A stretch of DNA of 64,000 bases, from assembly GCF_000165505.1 (NCBI RefSeq), contig NC_014632.1, positions 62,001-126,000 on the forward strand. The letters are read 5' to 3'. Positions within the stretch are counted from its first letter, which is position 1, and each line of letters begins with the position of its first letter. The notes below the pieces were generated by a model that was not told the DNA's origin, did no database searches, and was given only the letters and a program-made list of their open reading frames with translations. Source of the stretch: Ilyobacter polytropus DSM 2926. Its GTDB lineage: Bacteria; Fusobacteriota; Fusobacteriia; Fusobacteriales; Fusobacteriaceae. Made by a program: the position numbers and the translations under genes. Positions 43,558 to 53,115 of the stretch are shown piece after piece.

Positions 43558-44733
43558 ATGAAAATTAATACAGATTTACTTCATGCACAACAAAAACATG
43601 ACCCGGTAACAGGTTCTCATGTGAGTCCATTATATCAAACTTCTACATTTGTACTTCCAAATTTTGACGAAGCTGTAAGATTAAATCAGAATATTGATCA
43701 AGGATTTGTATATAGTAGATTTGGAAATCCAACAGTTGATGAATTTGAAAGAAAGGTGGCTCATTTAGAACAAGCAGAAGCCGCCGTAGCATCTGCTTCA
43801 GGTTTAGGAGCCATAACACTAGCCGTAATGTCATTAGTAAAGACCGGAGATCATGTTATTTTTGGTGATGTTATTTATGGATGTACATTTGCCTTATTTA
43901 CAAAAATATTACCATCTCTTGGTGTCGCATATACTATTGTAGATACAACAAACCCTGAGGCTATAGAAGCAGCAATTAAGCCTAATACCGTACTGGTATA
44001 TGTAGAAACACCAGCAAATCCAACTCTTAAAATAAGTGATATAGAAGCTGTTTCAAAAGTAACGAAAAAACATGAAAAAGTAAAGCTTGTTGTGGATAGT
44101 ACATTTGCATCACCATATCTACAAAATCCAATTGTTTTAGGTGCTGATATGGTTGTACACAGTGCAACCAAATATCTTTGTGGACATGGGACGGTAACTG
44201 CAGGAGTTCTTGCAGGAAGTAAAGAATTAATTGATAGAGCTAAAATGCCGTATCTTCAGTGTTTTGGATCTGTTTTGGATCCATTTGCAGCATGGACAAT
44301 TATGCAGGGGATGAAAACGTTGGGTGTTAGAATGGAAAAACATTGCTCTAATGCAATGAAGGTTGCGGAATTCCTTGATAATCATCCAATGGTAGATAAG
44401 GTATATTATCCAGGTTTACCGTCCCATGAAAGTCATGAGACTGCCAAAAAACAAATGAAAGATTTTGGAGCAATGATGAGTGTTGATATAAAAGGTGGAA
44501 TTGATTCATGTAGAACTGTAATGAATTCAGTAAAAGTATTTAGTCTTGCAACAAGTCTTGGAAATGTAGATTCGTTGATTCAACATTCTCCAACTATGAG
44601 TCACTTTGACATGACTCTAGAAGAAAGATGTAAAGTTAATATCTTTGATGGTCAAGTACGAATTTCAGTAGGAATTGAAGATGTTGAAGATTTAATAGAA
44701 GATTTAGATCAAGCACTTAAATCTATTAAATAA
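43558..44733 (+). CDS. megL: Methionine gamma-lyase (PLP-dependent)
   Basis: 391-residue Cys/Met metabolism PLP enzyme. The PLP Lys is in HSATKYLCGHG, and the Cys in DVIYGCTFALF near residue 109 is the residue that marks methionine gamma-lyases among cystathionine lyases. Product from methionine: 2-oxobutyrate, ammonia and methanethiol. Two genes downstream region is a 2-oxoacid:ferredoxin oxidoreductase that could take the 2-oxobutyrate to propionyl-CoA. Good AAGGAG ribosome site; 52 bp after the GntR gene, so possibly read through from it. Confidence 0.88.
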   Translation: MKINTDLLHAQQKHDPVTGSHVSPLYQTSTFVLPNFDEAVRLNQNIDQGFVYSRFGNPTVDEFERKVAHLEQAEAAVASASGLGAITLAVMSLVKTGDHVIFGDVIYGCTFALFTKILPSLGVAYTIVDTTNPEAIEAAIKPNTVLVYVETPANPTLKISDIEAVSKVTKKHEKVKLVVDSTFASPYLQNPIVLGADMVVHSATKYLCGHGTVTAGVLAGSKELIDRAKMPYLQCFGSVLDPFAAWTIMQGMKTLGVRMEKHCSNAMKVAEFLDNHPMVDKVYYPGLPSHESHETAKKQMKDFGAMMSVDIKGGIDSCRTVMNSVKVFSLATSLGNVDSLIQHSPTMSHFDMTLEERCKVNIFDGQVRISVGIEDVEDLIEDLDQALKSIK

Positions 44734-44921
44734 TTAACTAATCTAATACCTTTTATTCTCGAAAGAACTACTTTAGAATTAATCTAAACCTCTTTACACA
44801 AAGTATAAGACCAATTGTGGTAATATATTGCTGTAAGGGGGTGTTTTTTATGAAAAGAAAATAATGTTCAAAAAATTACAATGAACAGAAAATATATTTA
44901 AAAGAATCAAAGGGGGGAATA

Positions 44922-45506
44922 ATGTCTAATTTGGTAGAAATAAGATGGCATGGGAGAGGGGGCCAAGGCGCCAAGACAGCATCGCTGCTTTTGGCAGATG
45001 CAGCCTTTACAATTGGGAAATTTGTACAGGGATTTCCAGAATACGGTCCTGAGAGGATGGGGGCACCGATAACTGCATATAACAGGATAAGTGGCGAAAA
45101 AATAAGAGTTCACTCAAATATTTATGAGCCTGATTATGTAGTTGTAGTAGATGACACTCTTTTAAGCGCAGTTGACGTTACAAAAGGGCTTAAAAAAGAA
45201 GGGGCAATTATAATAAATACGTCAATACCTCAGAAAGAGATTTTAAGTAAACTAAAAAAATATGATGGAAATGTATTTTTGTGTGATGCAAGAAAAATCT
45301 CAGAGGAATCTCTCGGAAAGAATTTCCCTAACACTCCTATGCTTGGAGCTGTTGTAAAGGTAAGTGGTATTATGAGTGAAGAGGAGTTTTTGGGATCTAT
45401 GGAGGAATCTTTTAAGCATAAGTTTGCCTCAAAACCTGAAGTTATAAAAGGAAATATGAAAGCGTTGAAAGTTTCCATGGGAGAGGTGAAGATCTGTGAA
45501 AAATAA
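44922..45506 (+). CDS. porG: Pyruvate/2-oxoacid:ferredoxin oxidoreductase, gamma subunit
   Basis: 194-residue gamma subunit beginning VEIRWHGRGGQGAKTASLLL, with FVQGFPEYGPERMGAPITAYNR. First gene of a gamma-delta-alpha-beta operon typical of archaeal-type pyruvate or 2-oxoisovalerate oxidoreductases. Overlaps the delta gene by 11 bp. Confidence 0.9.
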   Translation: MSNLVEIRWHGRGGQGAKTASLLLADAAFTIGKFVQGFPEYGPERMGAPITAYNRISGEKIRVHSNIYEPDYVVVVDDTLLSAVDVTKGLKKEGAIIINTSIPQKEILSKLKKYDGNVFLCDARKISEESLGKNFPNTPMLGAVVKVSGIMSEEEFLGSMEESFKHKFASKPEVIKGNMKALKVSMGEVKICEK

Positions 45507-45798
45507 AAAAGGTATGGTAATTGACGAAAATATTAAATGGCAGGACATAACTCCAGGGGGAATAGTCTATGGTGGTGGAACTTCTGAAGCTGTAAATACA
45601 GGGGATTGGAGAACGAAAAAACCAGTTTTTATAGAGGGTAAATGCAAACAGTGCCTGCTTTGTACACCTGTATGCCCAGACATGTCTATCCCAATAAAGG
45701 ATGGCAAAAGAGCTGACTTTAATTATTATTTTTGTAAGGGTTGCGGAATATGTTACGAGGTATGTCCTTTTGATGCAATAAAAATGGAAAATGAATAG
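45496..45798 (+). CDS. porD: Pyruvate/2-oxoacid:ferredoxin oxidoreductase, delta (ferredoxin) subunit
   Basis: 100-residue ferredoxin subunit with two complete [4Fe-4S] motifs, CKQCLLCTPVCP and CKGCGICYEVCP, after a roughly 45-residue N-terminal arm usual for PorD. GTG start inside the gamma gene, after a GGGAGAGG site, so the two are translationally coupled. Confidence 0.9.
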   Translation: MKNKKGMVIDENIKWQDITPGGIVYGGGTSEAVNTGDWRTKKPVFIEGKCKQCLLCTPVCPDMSIPIKDGKRADFNYYFCKGCGICYEVCPFDAIKMENE

Positions 45799-45812
45799 GG
45801 AGGTAAAATCAG

Positions 45813-46991
45813 ATGGCAATAAAAGAAAGAATGTCAGGAAACGAATCAATAGCTATAGCAATGAGGCAGATAAATCCTGATGTATTACCTGCCTTTCCAA
45901 TAACTCCGTCTACAGAAATTCCACAGTATTTTTCAAAGTATGTGGCAGATGGATTGGTGCAAACAGAATTTATACCGGTAGAATCAGAACACAGTGCTAT
46001 GTCAGCAGCGATAGGAGCTCAGGCAGCAGGAGCAAGAACTACATCAGCAACTTCATCAGCCGGTCTTGCCCTTATGTGGGAGATGCTCCATGTGGCTGCT
46101 TCCTGTAAATTACCAATAACACTTGCATGCGTAAACAGAGCTCTTACCGGGCCAATTAATATAAATGCAGATCACAGTGACTCTATGGGAGCTAGAGACA
46201 CAGGGTGGATTCAAATATATAGCGAAACAAATCAAGAAGCTTATGATAACTATATTCAAGCAGTAAGAATTGCAGAGCACAAAGATGTTATGTTGCCTGC
46301 AATGGTGTGCCAGGACGGATTTATAACAAGTCATGCTGTTGAAAACATAGAACTTCTAGAAGATAAAGAAGTAAGGGATTTTGTAGGAGAATACGCTCCA
46401 GAAGATAGTCTCTTAAATCCAGGGTATCCTATTTCTCATGGTCCTTATGATACGGCAACTTTTTATATGGAACATAAAAGACTTCAGGCAGAGTCTATGA
46501 AAAAAGCTAAGAAAGTTATTCTTTCAGTGGCTGAAGAATTTAAAAAAGTTTCAGGAAGAGAGTACGGACTTTTTGAAGAATACAGAATGGAAGATGCAGA
46601 ATATGCAATGGTTATAATCAACTCATCTGCTGGAACTGCAAAGGTAGCAGTGGATGAGCTTAGAAAAGAGGGTAAAAAAGTAGGACTTATCAAGATAAGG
46701 GTATTCAGACCATTCCCGATGGAGGAACTGGCAGAGGCTCTGAAGCATCTTAAGGCTATTGCCGTTATGGATAAAAGTGAAGGGTTTTCTTCAGCGGGGG
46801 GACCTATTTTTGCTGAAGTAAGATCGGCAATGTATGATCTATCTGAAAAGCCAAGTGTTGTAAACTACATCTATGGTCTAGGTGGAAGAGATTTCACTGT
46901 TGATTCGGCGAAACAGGTGTATGATGAAATCGAAGACATAAAAGGAACATCTATAGATGACATATACAGATACCTTGGTGTAAGAGGATAG
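45813..46991 (+). CDS. porA: Pyruvate/2-oxoacid:ferredoxin oxidoreductase, alpha subunit
   Basis: 392-residue alpha subunit. RMSGNESIAIAMRQINPDVLPAFPITPSTEI and the TSATSSAGLALMWEMLHVAAS segment are diagnostic. The short C-terminal domain (VGLIKIRVFRPFPMEEL) is as expected. With the other subunits it oxidises pyruvate or a related oxoacid to acyl-CoA with ferredoxin reduction; linkage to methionine gamma-lyase suggests 2-oxobutyrate as a further substrate. Confidence 0.9.
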   Translation: MAIKERMSGNESIAIAMRQINPDVLPAFPITPSTEIPQYFSKYVADGLVQTEFIPVESEHSAMSAAIGAQAAGARTTSATSSAGLALMWEMLHVAASCKLPITLACVNRALTGPININADHSDSMGARDTGWIQIYSETNQEAYDNYIQAVRIAEHKDVMLPAMVCQDGFITSHAVENIELLEDKEVRDFVGEYAPEDSLLNPGYPISHGPYDTATFYMEHKRLQAESMKKAKKVILSVAEEFKKVSGREYGLFEEYRMEDAEYAMVIINSSAGTAKVAVDELRKEGKKVGLIKIRVFRPFPMEELAEALKHLKAIAVMDKSEGFSSAGGPIFAEVRSAMYDLSEKPSVVNYIYGLGGRDFTVDSAKQVYDEIEDIKGTSIDDIYRYLGVRG

Positions 46992-47001
46992 GAGGAGAGA
47001 A

Positions 47002-47940
47002 ATGGCATATAATTTAAAAGAACAGATGAATAAACCTGAAAGACTTTCAGGGGGGCACAGAATGTGTGCCGGGTGCGGAGCGCCTATAGCAGTAAGAACT
47101 ATGCTTAGAGCGTTAAAACCAGAAGATAAGGCGACTATTGTTAGTGCAACAAGTTGTTTAGAAGTTTCAACGTTTCTTTATCCGTATACAGCATGGAAGG
47201 ATTCCTTTATTCATACAGCCTTTGAAAATGCAGGAGCAACAATGAGTGGAGTGGAAGGAGCCTATAATGCCCTTAGAAGGAAGGGGAAATTAGATGAAAC
47301 CTATAAATTTATTGCGTTTGGTGGAGATGGTGGAACTTATGATATAGGATTCCAGTCACTTTCTGGAGCAATGGAAAGAAATCATGACATGGTGTATGTG
47401 TGTTATGACAACGGTGCCTATATGAATACAGGGATACAGAGGTCGTCTGCTACACCTAAGTATGCAGATACCACAACAACTCCAGTAGGAACGGAAAGTT
47501 CCGGTAAAATTCAGCCAAGAAAAGATATGGCTGCAATAATGGCTGCTCACAATATTCCTTATGCTGCTCAGACTACTTTTATGGGGAATATGAAAGATAT
47601 GCATGAAAAGGCAGAAAAAGCAATCTATACAAAGGGAGCGGCCTATCTGAATGTAATGGCACCATGTCCTAGAGGATGGAGGTATGATGAGTCAAAATTA
47701 ATGGAAATCTGCAAAGCAGCCGTAGATACATGCTATTGGCCTTGTTTTGAGGTTATCAACGGAGAATGGAAACTTTCATACAGACCTAAGGAAAAGCTTC
47801 CCATTGAAGAATTTTTAAAATCTCAAGGAAGGTTTAAACATCTTTTTAAACCTGAAAATAAGCACCTTATAGAAGAGATGCAAAAAGAGGTGGACAGAAG
47901 ATGGAATGAACTTTTAAAAAAATGTGGAGAAGAAGTATAG
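47002..47940 (+). CDS. porB: Pyruvate/2-oxoacid:ferredoxin oxidoreductase, beta subunit
   Basis: 312-residue thiamine-diphosphate subunit. HRMCAGCGAPIAVRTML supplies cluster Cys residues; AFGGDGGTYDIGFQSLSGAMERN is the thiamine-diphosphate/Mg motif; CPRGWRYDESK is typical of PorB. Last gene of the operon; a terminator of the dispersed-repeat type follows at 48091. Confidence 0.92.
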   Translation: MAYNLKEQMNKPERLSGGHRMCAGCGAPIAVRTMLRALKPEDKATIVSATSCLEVSTFLYPYTAWKDSFIHTAFENAGATMSGVEGAYNALRRKGKLDETYKFIAFGGDGGTYDIGFQSLSGAMERNHDMVYVCYDNGAYMNTGIQRSSATPKYADTTTTPVGTESSGKIQPRKDMAAIMAAHNIPYAAQTTFMGNMKDMHEKAEKAIYTKGAAYLNVMAPCPRGWRYDESKLMEICKAAVDTCYWPCFEVINGEWKLSYRPKEKLPIEEFLKSQGRFKHLFKPENKHLIEEMQKEVDRRWNELLKKCGEEV

Positions 47941-48090
47941 TCTATTTTAATTTTGAAATGATATATTTAGTTCTTTTAAAATTTTTTTAAAAAACTTTCA
48001 TTTGATTTAAAAATCTATTTATAGGGCTTAAAAATTATATTCAAGAATTATTAAAAATAAGAAAATTAAATATAATTTTCATGGAGGATT

Positions 48091-48115
48091 AGGCACTCTT
48101 CGGAGTGCCTTTTTC
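48091..48115 (+). terminator. Intrinsic terminator after porGDAB, dispersed-repeat hairpin
   Basis: AGGCACTC-TTCG-GAGTGCCT followed by TTTTTC. Identical to the hairpin after gltS and preceded, as at 22030 and 31151, by GATT. The A/T-rich tail of the repeat is missing here. Confidence 0.9.
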
Positions 48116-48276
48116 TTATGAGAAGCGACAAAAATCAAAATAATATAAATTATATTGAGGTTGACTCTTTTAATTTTATTGTTGGGTATGATCTAAATTC
48201 TTTCCAACTCATTTATTTACTTTTTAAGTCAACTATTATATAATAACCATATAAAACATTATAAAGCAGGTGATAT

Positions 48277-49863
48277 ATGAGAAAAAGGTTGGAAAAGATA
48301 ATAGATGAATTAAATATATCTCTAGTAGAGAGGGGAAGTCATACAAGACTAGCCCTTCTTACTGCCCTTGCAGGAGAAAATATGATCCTTGTAGGTCCTC
48401 CGGGGACAGCAAAGAGTGAGATATCTAGAAGAGTAGCTGAGGTGTTTGATACCAAGTACTTTGAGTATCTACTCACAAAGTTTACAACACCTGAGGAGTT
48501 ATTCGGACCTGTATCTATAAGGGAACTAGAGCAAGATAACTTTCGTAGAAAGACTGATGGCTATCTTTCTGATGCCAATATAGTTTTTTTGGATGAGATA
48601 TTCAAATCAAATTCTTCAATATTAAACTCACTGCTAACTATATTAAATGAGAAAATATATCACAACGGAAACCTCAAGGAAAAGACGGATATATACTCTA
48701 TTATATCGGCATCAAATGAGCTTCCAACTGATTCAGGGGAACTTATGGCACTTTATGACAGATTTCTTTTGAGAGTAGTCGTGGATTATGTAAAGGAACC
48801 GTCAAAATTACTGACACTTGAAGACAGGTATAGGGGAATTTCTCAGGACCTGAAACTTAATAAAGAAACTCTTGAGGAGATCGGAAAAGAGAGCAAAAAA
48901 GTAGAGGTTCCTCATCATATAGCAATGATAATACTAAACCTAAAGGAAAAGCTAGACGAACACTTTAAGGATGAAATTAAAGGTAAGATCCAGGAAAAGG
49001 TCTCTGACAGAAAACTTGTAAAAAGTATAAAGCTTCTTAAAACCAGTGCCTATACTAATGGTAGAGACTGTTTAAATATAAGTGATACACTACTTTTACT
49101 TCACTGCTACTGGAACAAGATAGAAAATAGGGATGTGATTAAGAAATACCTTTTCGAGGAGATAATTAAGCTCACAAAAGAGGATCTTGAAAACTATAGA
49201 AATATATCCCGGGTATGGTCGGAGGAGTTTAATGGATTATTTAAGAAACAAAGGGTAGATGAGAATGGAACCCCCCTATACTACGATGTGGATAATAAGC
49301 TAGTTGATTTTTCCTACGGAGATATCCACGTAATGGATAAATACGGGGATTATGTTCACTATAAGGGGCATACTGAATATGTAAAAGTCCTGGCCGAACT
49401 TGGAAATTTTGATTATGGGTATATAGACAGCGGAATAGCCACCGATAATGGTAAAATAGTCTGGAAATATGAATGTTCACCGGTGGAAGTGGTAACGTCG
49501 GCTGAAAGAGAATTGGAAGGATACGAAAGACTTGTAGTAAAGGGAAATCTGAAACCTGCCAATATAGAATCCTACGAGGAGTATATAAAGGCTTATACCG
49601 TAATATCTGCAAATCTCATTCCAAAGATGGAGGGGATTAGAAGAAATATAGAGGAGGAGATAATAGAGATAAGAAGTGTCTCAGATTATCTAAACAAAGT
49701 GAGACAATCCTTGAAAGCAGAAAACTTATGGGTTGTTGGTGATGATATAAAAGAACTGCAGACCCTTGTGGAAAAAACTTACGAAGGAATGAATGCTTCA
49801 CTTCTGAAGTTAGAGGAAGTAACTGATAAGATCGATAGGGCTAAAGTATCGTCAGAGAGGTAG
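48277..49863 (+). CDS. ravA: MoxR-family AAA+ ATPase RavA
   Basis: 528-residue AAA+ ATPase. Walker A GPPGTAKSE near residue 40, Walker B IVFLDEIFKSNSSILNSLL, and sensor-type ASNELPTDSGELMALYDRFLLR are intact. The long C-terminal region after the AAA+ module matches the RavA type rather than short MoxR proteins. RavA forms a hexamer that works with the VWA protein ViaA, encoded four bases downstream, as a chaperone for respiratory and iron-sulfur protein assembly in E. coli; the client here is unknown. Confidence 0.88.
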   Translation: MRKRLEKIIDELNISLVERGSHTRLALLTALAGENMILVGPPGTAKSEISRRVAEVFDTKYFEYLLTKFTTPEELFGPVSIRELEQDNFRRKTDGYLSDANIVFLDEIFKSNSSILNSLLTILNEKIYHNGNLKEKTDIYSIISASNELPTDSGELMALYDRFLLRVVVDYVKEPSKLLTLEDRYRGISQDLKLNKETLEEIGKESKKVEVPHHIAMIILNLKEKLDEHFKDEIKGKIQEKVSDRKLVKSIKLLKTSAYTNGRDCLNISDTLLLLHCYWNKIENRDVIKKYLFEEIIKLTKEDLENYRNISRVWSEEFNGLFKKQRVDENGTPLYYDVDNKLVDFSYGDIHVMDKYGDYVHYKGHTEYVKVLAELGNFDYGYIDSGIATDNGKIVWKYECSPVEVVTSAERELEGYERLVVKGNLKPANIESYEEYIKAYTVISANLIPKMEGIRRNIEEEIIEIRSVSDYLNKVRQSLKAENLWVVGDDIKELQTLVEKTYEGMNASLLKLEEVTDKIDRAKVSSER

Positions 49864-49867
49864 AGCC

Positions 49868-51304
49868 ATGGATATATTTGATAAAAGGGTAAAAAATAAC
49901 TTTGATATAATGAAGAATATATGGATAAACTATCCTGAGACCAGGCTAAAAAGGGAGAGTATTGCTAAAAAGTGGTGGATGGCCTTATATGAGGGAAAAG
50001 CAGACCAAGAGTCCAATGGCTTTTTAGAGGCTAGTATAGAGGTACTTTCTATATTTAAGGAGATGACTATAGGAAATGAGATTCTTTGCAACAAGCTTAT
50101 AGGGGATTATTTTGCTAAGGTAAAGGAAAAGTATGACAATGATATCTATAGTGAGGTGATAGGAGAGGAAAAAAAGATAATAGATATTCTCAACCAGTCG
50201 GAGATAAAAAGACTTCTTCAGTCAAAGGAAGAGAATACGGAACCTAGCTTTTTCAAGGAAGACAAATATAATGGCTATAGGGAAAAAAAAGATAAGTACA
50301 GTGAAATGTGGAAAGATATACAAGGGGAGGTAACTGAGTATTTTCAGCTAGAGTATGAAAAAATGAAGAAAATGAGGGATATATTGGGAGATTCTATGAT
50401 GGATAAGATGGGATGGGATCTTTCCAAGGTGGATAAAAAAACTCTCTTTGACCTGGAGGAGCTTAATCGAATAGCTTTAGAGGACGAAAAACTCAATTAT
50501 CTTTTAAAGATGCTCGGTAGGAAAAAGAGAAAGAAAAATCTGGATTTGGATATAAGTGAAATCCAAAAATCGCCCAATAAGAAAGACCTTTTGGGAGTAC
50601 ATCTGAGTAACGACTTGGTACGACTTCTTCCATCGGAACTATCACTAATGCATAACAAGCACCTGAGAAGATACTTCCATGCCAAGTATATCGAAAACAG
50701 ACTCTCCACCTATCTTCTTTCAGATATGGATGAGGACCCGAACCCCGGAGAAAGGGACAATCAGGATTCTGAGGGGCCAATAATTTTATGCATAGATACC
50801 TCAAGTAGTATGAAGGGTCTTCCAGAGAAACTGGCTAAGGCATCCACTCTATTTCTTCTTAAAGAAGCTCAAAAAAAAGAGAGAAAGGTATATATAATAG
50901 CTTTTTCCGGAGATGAATCTTTAAAAGAGCTTGAACTGGTTCAGAGTTCAGATGGCATAAGGAGGGCACTGGAATTTTTTAATTGGGAGTTTTATGGTGG
51001 AACAGACTATCTCACTCCCTTGAGACGGAGCATCGAAATTATAGAGAAGAGTGGTTACAGAAAAGCTGATTTACTTATGATAAGTGACGGTATAGCTGAG
51101 GTGCCCGATGAATTTATAGAGTATATAGATAGGGTAAAGCAGAGTCTTAAATTCAAGATTTATTCACTGATAATAGGTTCAAAAGATGTAAAAAATACAT
51201 TTAGTGATAAGGTTCTCTACTATGAATATAGAAAGAAGAAAGAGGCTTATATAGGTTCCGAATATCAGTCTCTTAACAGAAGCTTCCTTTCAAACCATGG
51301 ATAG
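49868..51304 (+). CDS. viaA: VWA-domain protein ViaA, RavA partner
   Basis: 478-residue protein with a helical N-terminal region and a C-terminal von Willebrand A domain. The MIDAS metal site is complete: CIDTSSSMKGLPEK (DxSxS), the Thr in FYGGTDYLTPL, and the Asp in MISDGIAEVP. Start four bases after ravA with an AGAGAGG site. Works with RavA; length and domain order agree with ViaA. Confidence 0.88.
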   Translation: MDIFDKRVKNNFDIMKNIWINYPETRLKRESIAKKWWMALYEGKADQESNGFLEASIEVLSIFKEMTIGNEILCNKLIGDYFAKVKEKYDNDIYSEVIGEEKKIIDILNQSEIKRLLQSKEENTEPSFFKEDKYNGYREKKDKYSEMWKDIQGEVTEYFQLEYEKMKKMRDILGDSMMDKMGWDLSKVDKKTLFDLEELNRIALEDEKLNYLLKMLGRKKRKKNLDLDISEIQKSPNKKDLLGVHLSNDLVRLLPSELSLMHNKHLRRYFHAKYIENRLSTYLLSDMDEDPNPGERDNQDSEGPIILCIDTSSSMKGLPEKLAKASTLFLLKEAQKKERKVYIIAFSGDESLKELELVQSSDGIRRALEFFNWEFYGGTDYLTPLRRSIEIIEKSGYRKADLLMISDGIAEVPDEFIEYIDRVKQSLKFKIYSLIIGSKDVKNTFSDKVLYYEYRKKKEAYIGSEYQSLNRSFLSNHG

Positions 51305-51331
51305 GTTATCTGGCAGTCAAAGAATAAAAAT

Positions 51332-51380
51332 AAAAAAAACCTCCCTAATCAATAGACTATATTTCTAATGATTAGGGGGG
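51332..51380 (-). terminator. Terminator of the LacI-family gene
   Basis: CCTCCCTAATCA pairs with TGATTAGGGGGG. On the minus strand the stem is followed by eight T, so it serves the LacI gene; on the plus strand it may also slow read-through from viaA. Confidence 0.8.
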
Positions 51381-51419
51381 CTGTTAAATTTAAACAAAAT
51401 TTAGGTTTCGACATTTAAG

Positions 51420-52427
51420 TCAAATTTTTGCAACACTTTTTCGTACACTTAATTTATAATTGATAAGAATTTCATTTTCTTCAACTGTTTTATTTTCAAT
51501 TATATTTAACATTAATTCTGCAGCTTTTTCACCTGCATAATAATTATCAAAACAGGCAGTTGTAATACTAGGGGAATAGTATTTTGATTCTTCACATTCA
51601 TCAACACCCACAACAGAGAAATCCTCTGGAATTTTGTATCCTTGCTCTGTAAGGGCGTGTATTGTAGCCATTGCCTTTCTATAGCTAACTGTAAAAAAAG
51701 CAGTTGGTTTATTCTTTGAATTTTTCATTATTTCGTTTACGTTTTCAACGGTGGAAGTCATTTCCCAATCGCCATCACAGATAATCTCTTCATCAATTTC
51801 AATATTACTTTCCCTAAGAGCAGATATATAGCCCTCTTTTCTTAGCTTTGCAAATTCATAATTGGTATATTTTACAGAAAGACATGCGATTCTTTTGTGT
51901 CCATTTTCTATCAAATATTTTACTACCGATCTTGCAGCATTAAAGTGGTCATATTTTACACAAGGCAGGTTCAATTTTTTATTTGATTGACCTAAAAAAA
52001 CAACAGGATATTTTACTTTTTTCAAAACATCAATATGTTGATCAGTTAATTCTGTAGCAAAGTATATTACTCCAGCAACACGTTTTTTCTCAAGAAAATC
52101 GAAATAACTTAATTCATCCTCTAGTTCCAAATTTGATTGAGTATTAATTAATATTATGCTAAAACCTTTATCTTTAAAAAAGTTACTAATTCCCTCTACA
52201 GCTAAAGAAAATGTAGCCAAATCAATTCTAGGCAGCATTACACCTATTGTATTACTCTTACTTTTAACAAATTCTCTGGCTAATAAATTTGGTTTATAAC
52301 CATTTTCTTTTATTATTTTATCAATTTTTTCTTTAGTTTTTGGGCTAACGTATGCAGTTCCATTTATTGCTCTAGAAACAGTTGCAATTGAAACGTTTGC
52401 TAATTTTGCAATATCTTTAATATTCAT
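51420..52427 (-). CDS. LacI-family transcriptional regulator
   Basis: 335-residue repressor. The N-terminal HTH MNIKDIAKLANVSIATVSRAING and hinge helix (SNTIGVMLPRID region) are followed by a periplasmic-binding-protein-like effector domain. It is divergent from the nicotinate operon across 846 bp. Three GNAAACGTTTTCTT sites lie in the gap, one close to its own start and two nearer the operon, which is the expected pattern for a regulator of both. The effector is unknown; LacI proteins usually bind sugars, so control of a nicotinate operon by one would be atypical. Confidence 0.88.
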   Translation of the reverse strand: MNIKDIAKLANVSIATVSRAINGTAYVSPKTKEKIDKIIKENGYKPNLLAREFVKSKSNTIGVMLPRIDLATFSLAVEGISNFFKDKGFSIILINTQSNLELEDELSYFDFLEKKRVAGVIYFATELTDQHIDVLKKVKYPVVFLGQSNKKLNLPCVKYDHFNAARSVVKYLIENGHKRIACLSVKYTNYEFAKLRKEGYISALRESNIEIDEEIICDGDWEMTSTVENVNEIMKNSKNKPTAFFTVSYRKAMATIHALTEQGYKIPEDFSVVGVDECEESKYYSPSITTACFDNYYAGEKAAELMLNIIENKTVEENEILINYKLSVRKSVAKI

Positions 52428-52460
52428 ATTCTAGTCCTCTTTCTTTTTATTTTTAAAAAT

Positions 52461-52475
52461 GGAAACGTTTTCTTG
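52461..52475. promoter_or_regulatory. LacI-type operator 1 (at the regulator's own start)
   Basis: GGAAACGTTTTCTTG, with the central AAACGTTT palindrome of LacI-family sites, 34 bp before the lacI start. A TTGACA on the minus strand near 52510 could be its -35. Confidence 0.75.
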
Positions 52476-52885
52476 ATGAAATAATTTATCATATATAAAA
52501 TTTTATGTCAATTTAAACCCAAATAAAATGACCTTAAATCATTCTAGAAACAATTGAAAAACTAATATAAAATAAAAAAAAGGTTGACAACTGCACCTTA
52601 TGAATATATAATATCAATCAAACACAACAGCATCATATTTTTAATAAATATAGCTTCTGGTTTGAAAACATAAATTAAGATTATAAATTTTTATTAGTAA
52701 AAAATTACTGACTTTATTTTACTTTAAAAGATATAATCATAAAACTAATTAAGTATCTGATCCCAACTAATCTAAATTCTAAATTCCTATTTTAGCTAAT
52801 CAAGAACCTCCACAGATACGTTTACCTCTATGAAACGATTGTTAGATATGTTTCTGCGGGTGATTAGGGCAATTTTACGCTACAA

Positions 52886-52901
52886 TGTAAACGTTTTCTT
52901 A
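52886..52901. promoter_or_regulatory. LacI-type operator 2
   Basis: TGTAAACGTTTTCTTA, sharing TAAACGTTTTCTT with operator 3 exactly. Confidence 0.7.
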
Positions 52902-52937
52902 AGTGTGATAAATACTTTAAAAACTTTTAAATAATTA

Positions 52938-52992
52938 CAGGTATCTTTTTAGCAAAAATAAATTATAGGTTTATTTTACCCTTAAAAGATAA
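52938..52992 (+). ncRNA. Upstream copy of the candidate aptamer in the nicotinate leader
   Basis: P1 ATCTTTT (52943) pairs with AAAAGAT (52984-52990); inner hairpin AAAATAAA/TTTATTTT; junction ACCCTT. It is almost identical to the P1/P2 part of the element at 53116 but has no terminator after it. Two partial copies are also seen: a 3' half at about 52711-52737 (CTTTATTTTACTTTAAAAGA) and a 5' half at 53072-53110 (GGTTATCTTTTTAATAAAAA). Confidence 0.6.
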
Positions 52993-53008
52993 AAACTTTA
53001 AACATCCA

Positions 53009-53023
53009 TGTAAACGTTTTCTT
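53009..53023. promoter_or_regulatory. LacI-type operator 3
   Basis: TGTAAACGTTTTCTT, 123 bp from operator 2 and between two aptamer-like RNA copies, suggesting looping between sites. Confidence 0.7.
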
Positions 53024-53115
53024 GAGTTTGGTATGCATTTATAAAATATTAAATCAATATCTTTCAACTAATCAAGGTTATCTTTTTAATAAAAATAAAT
53101 TTAAATAATCTCAAT

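Noticed and set aside
44851-44865. Tiny reading frame after a GGGGGTG site between methionine gamma-lyase and porG
   Set aside because: It encodes only Met-Lys-Arg-Lys before a stop; too short to call a gene.
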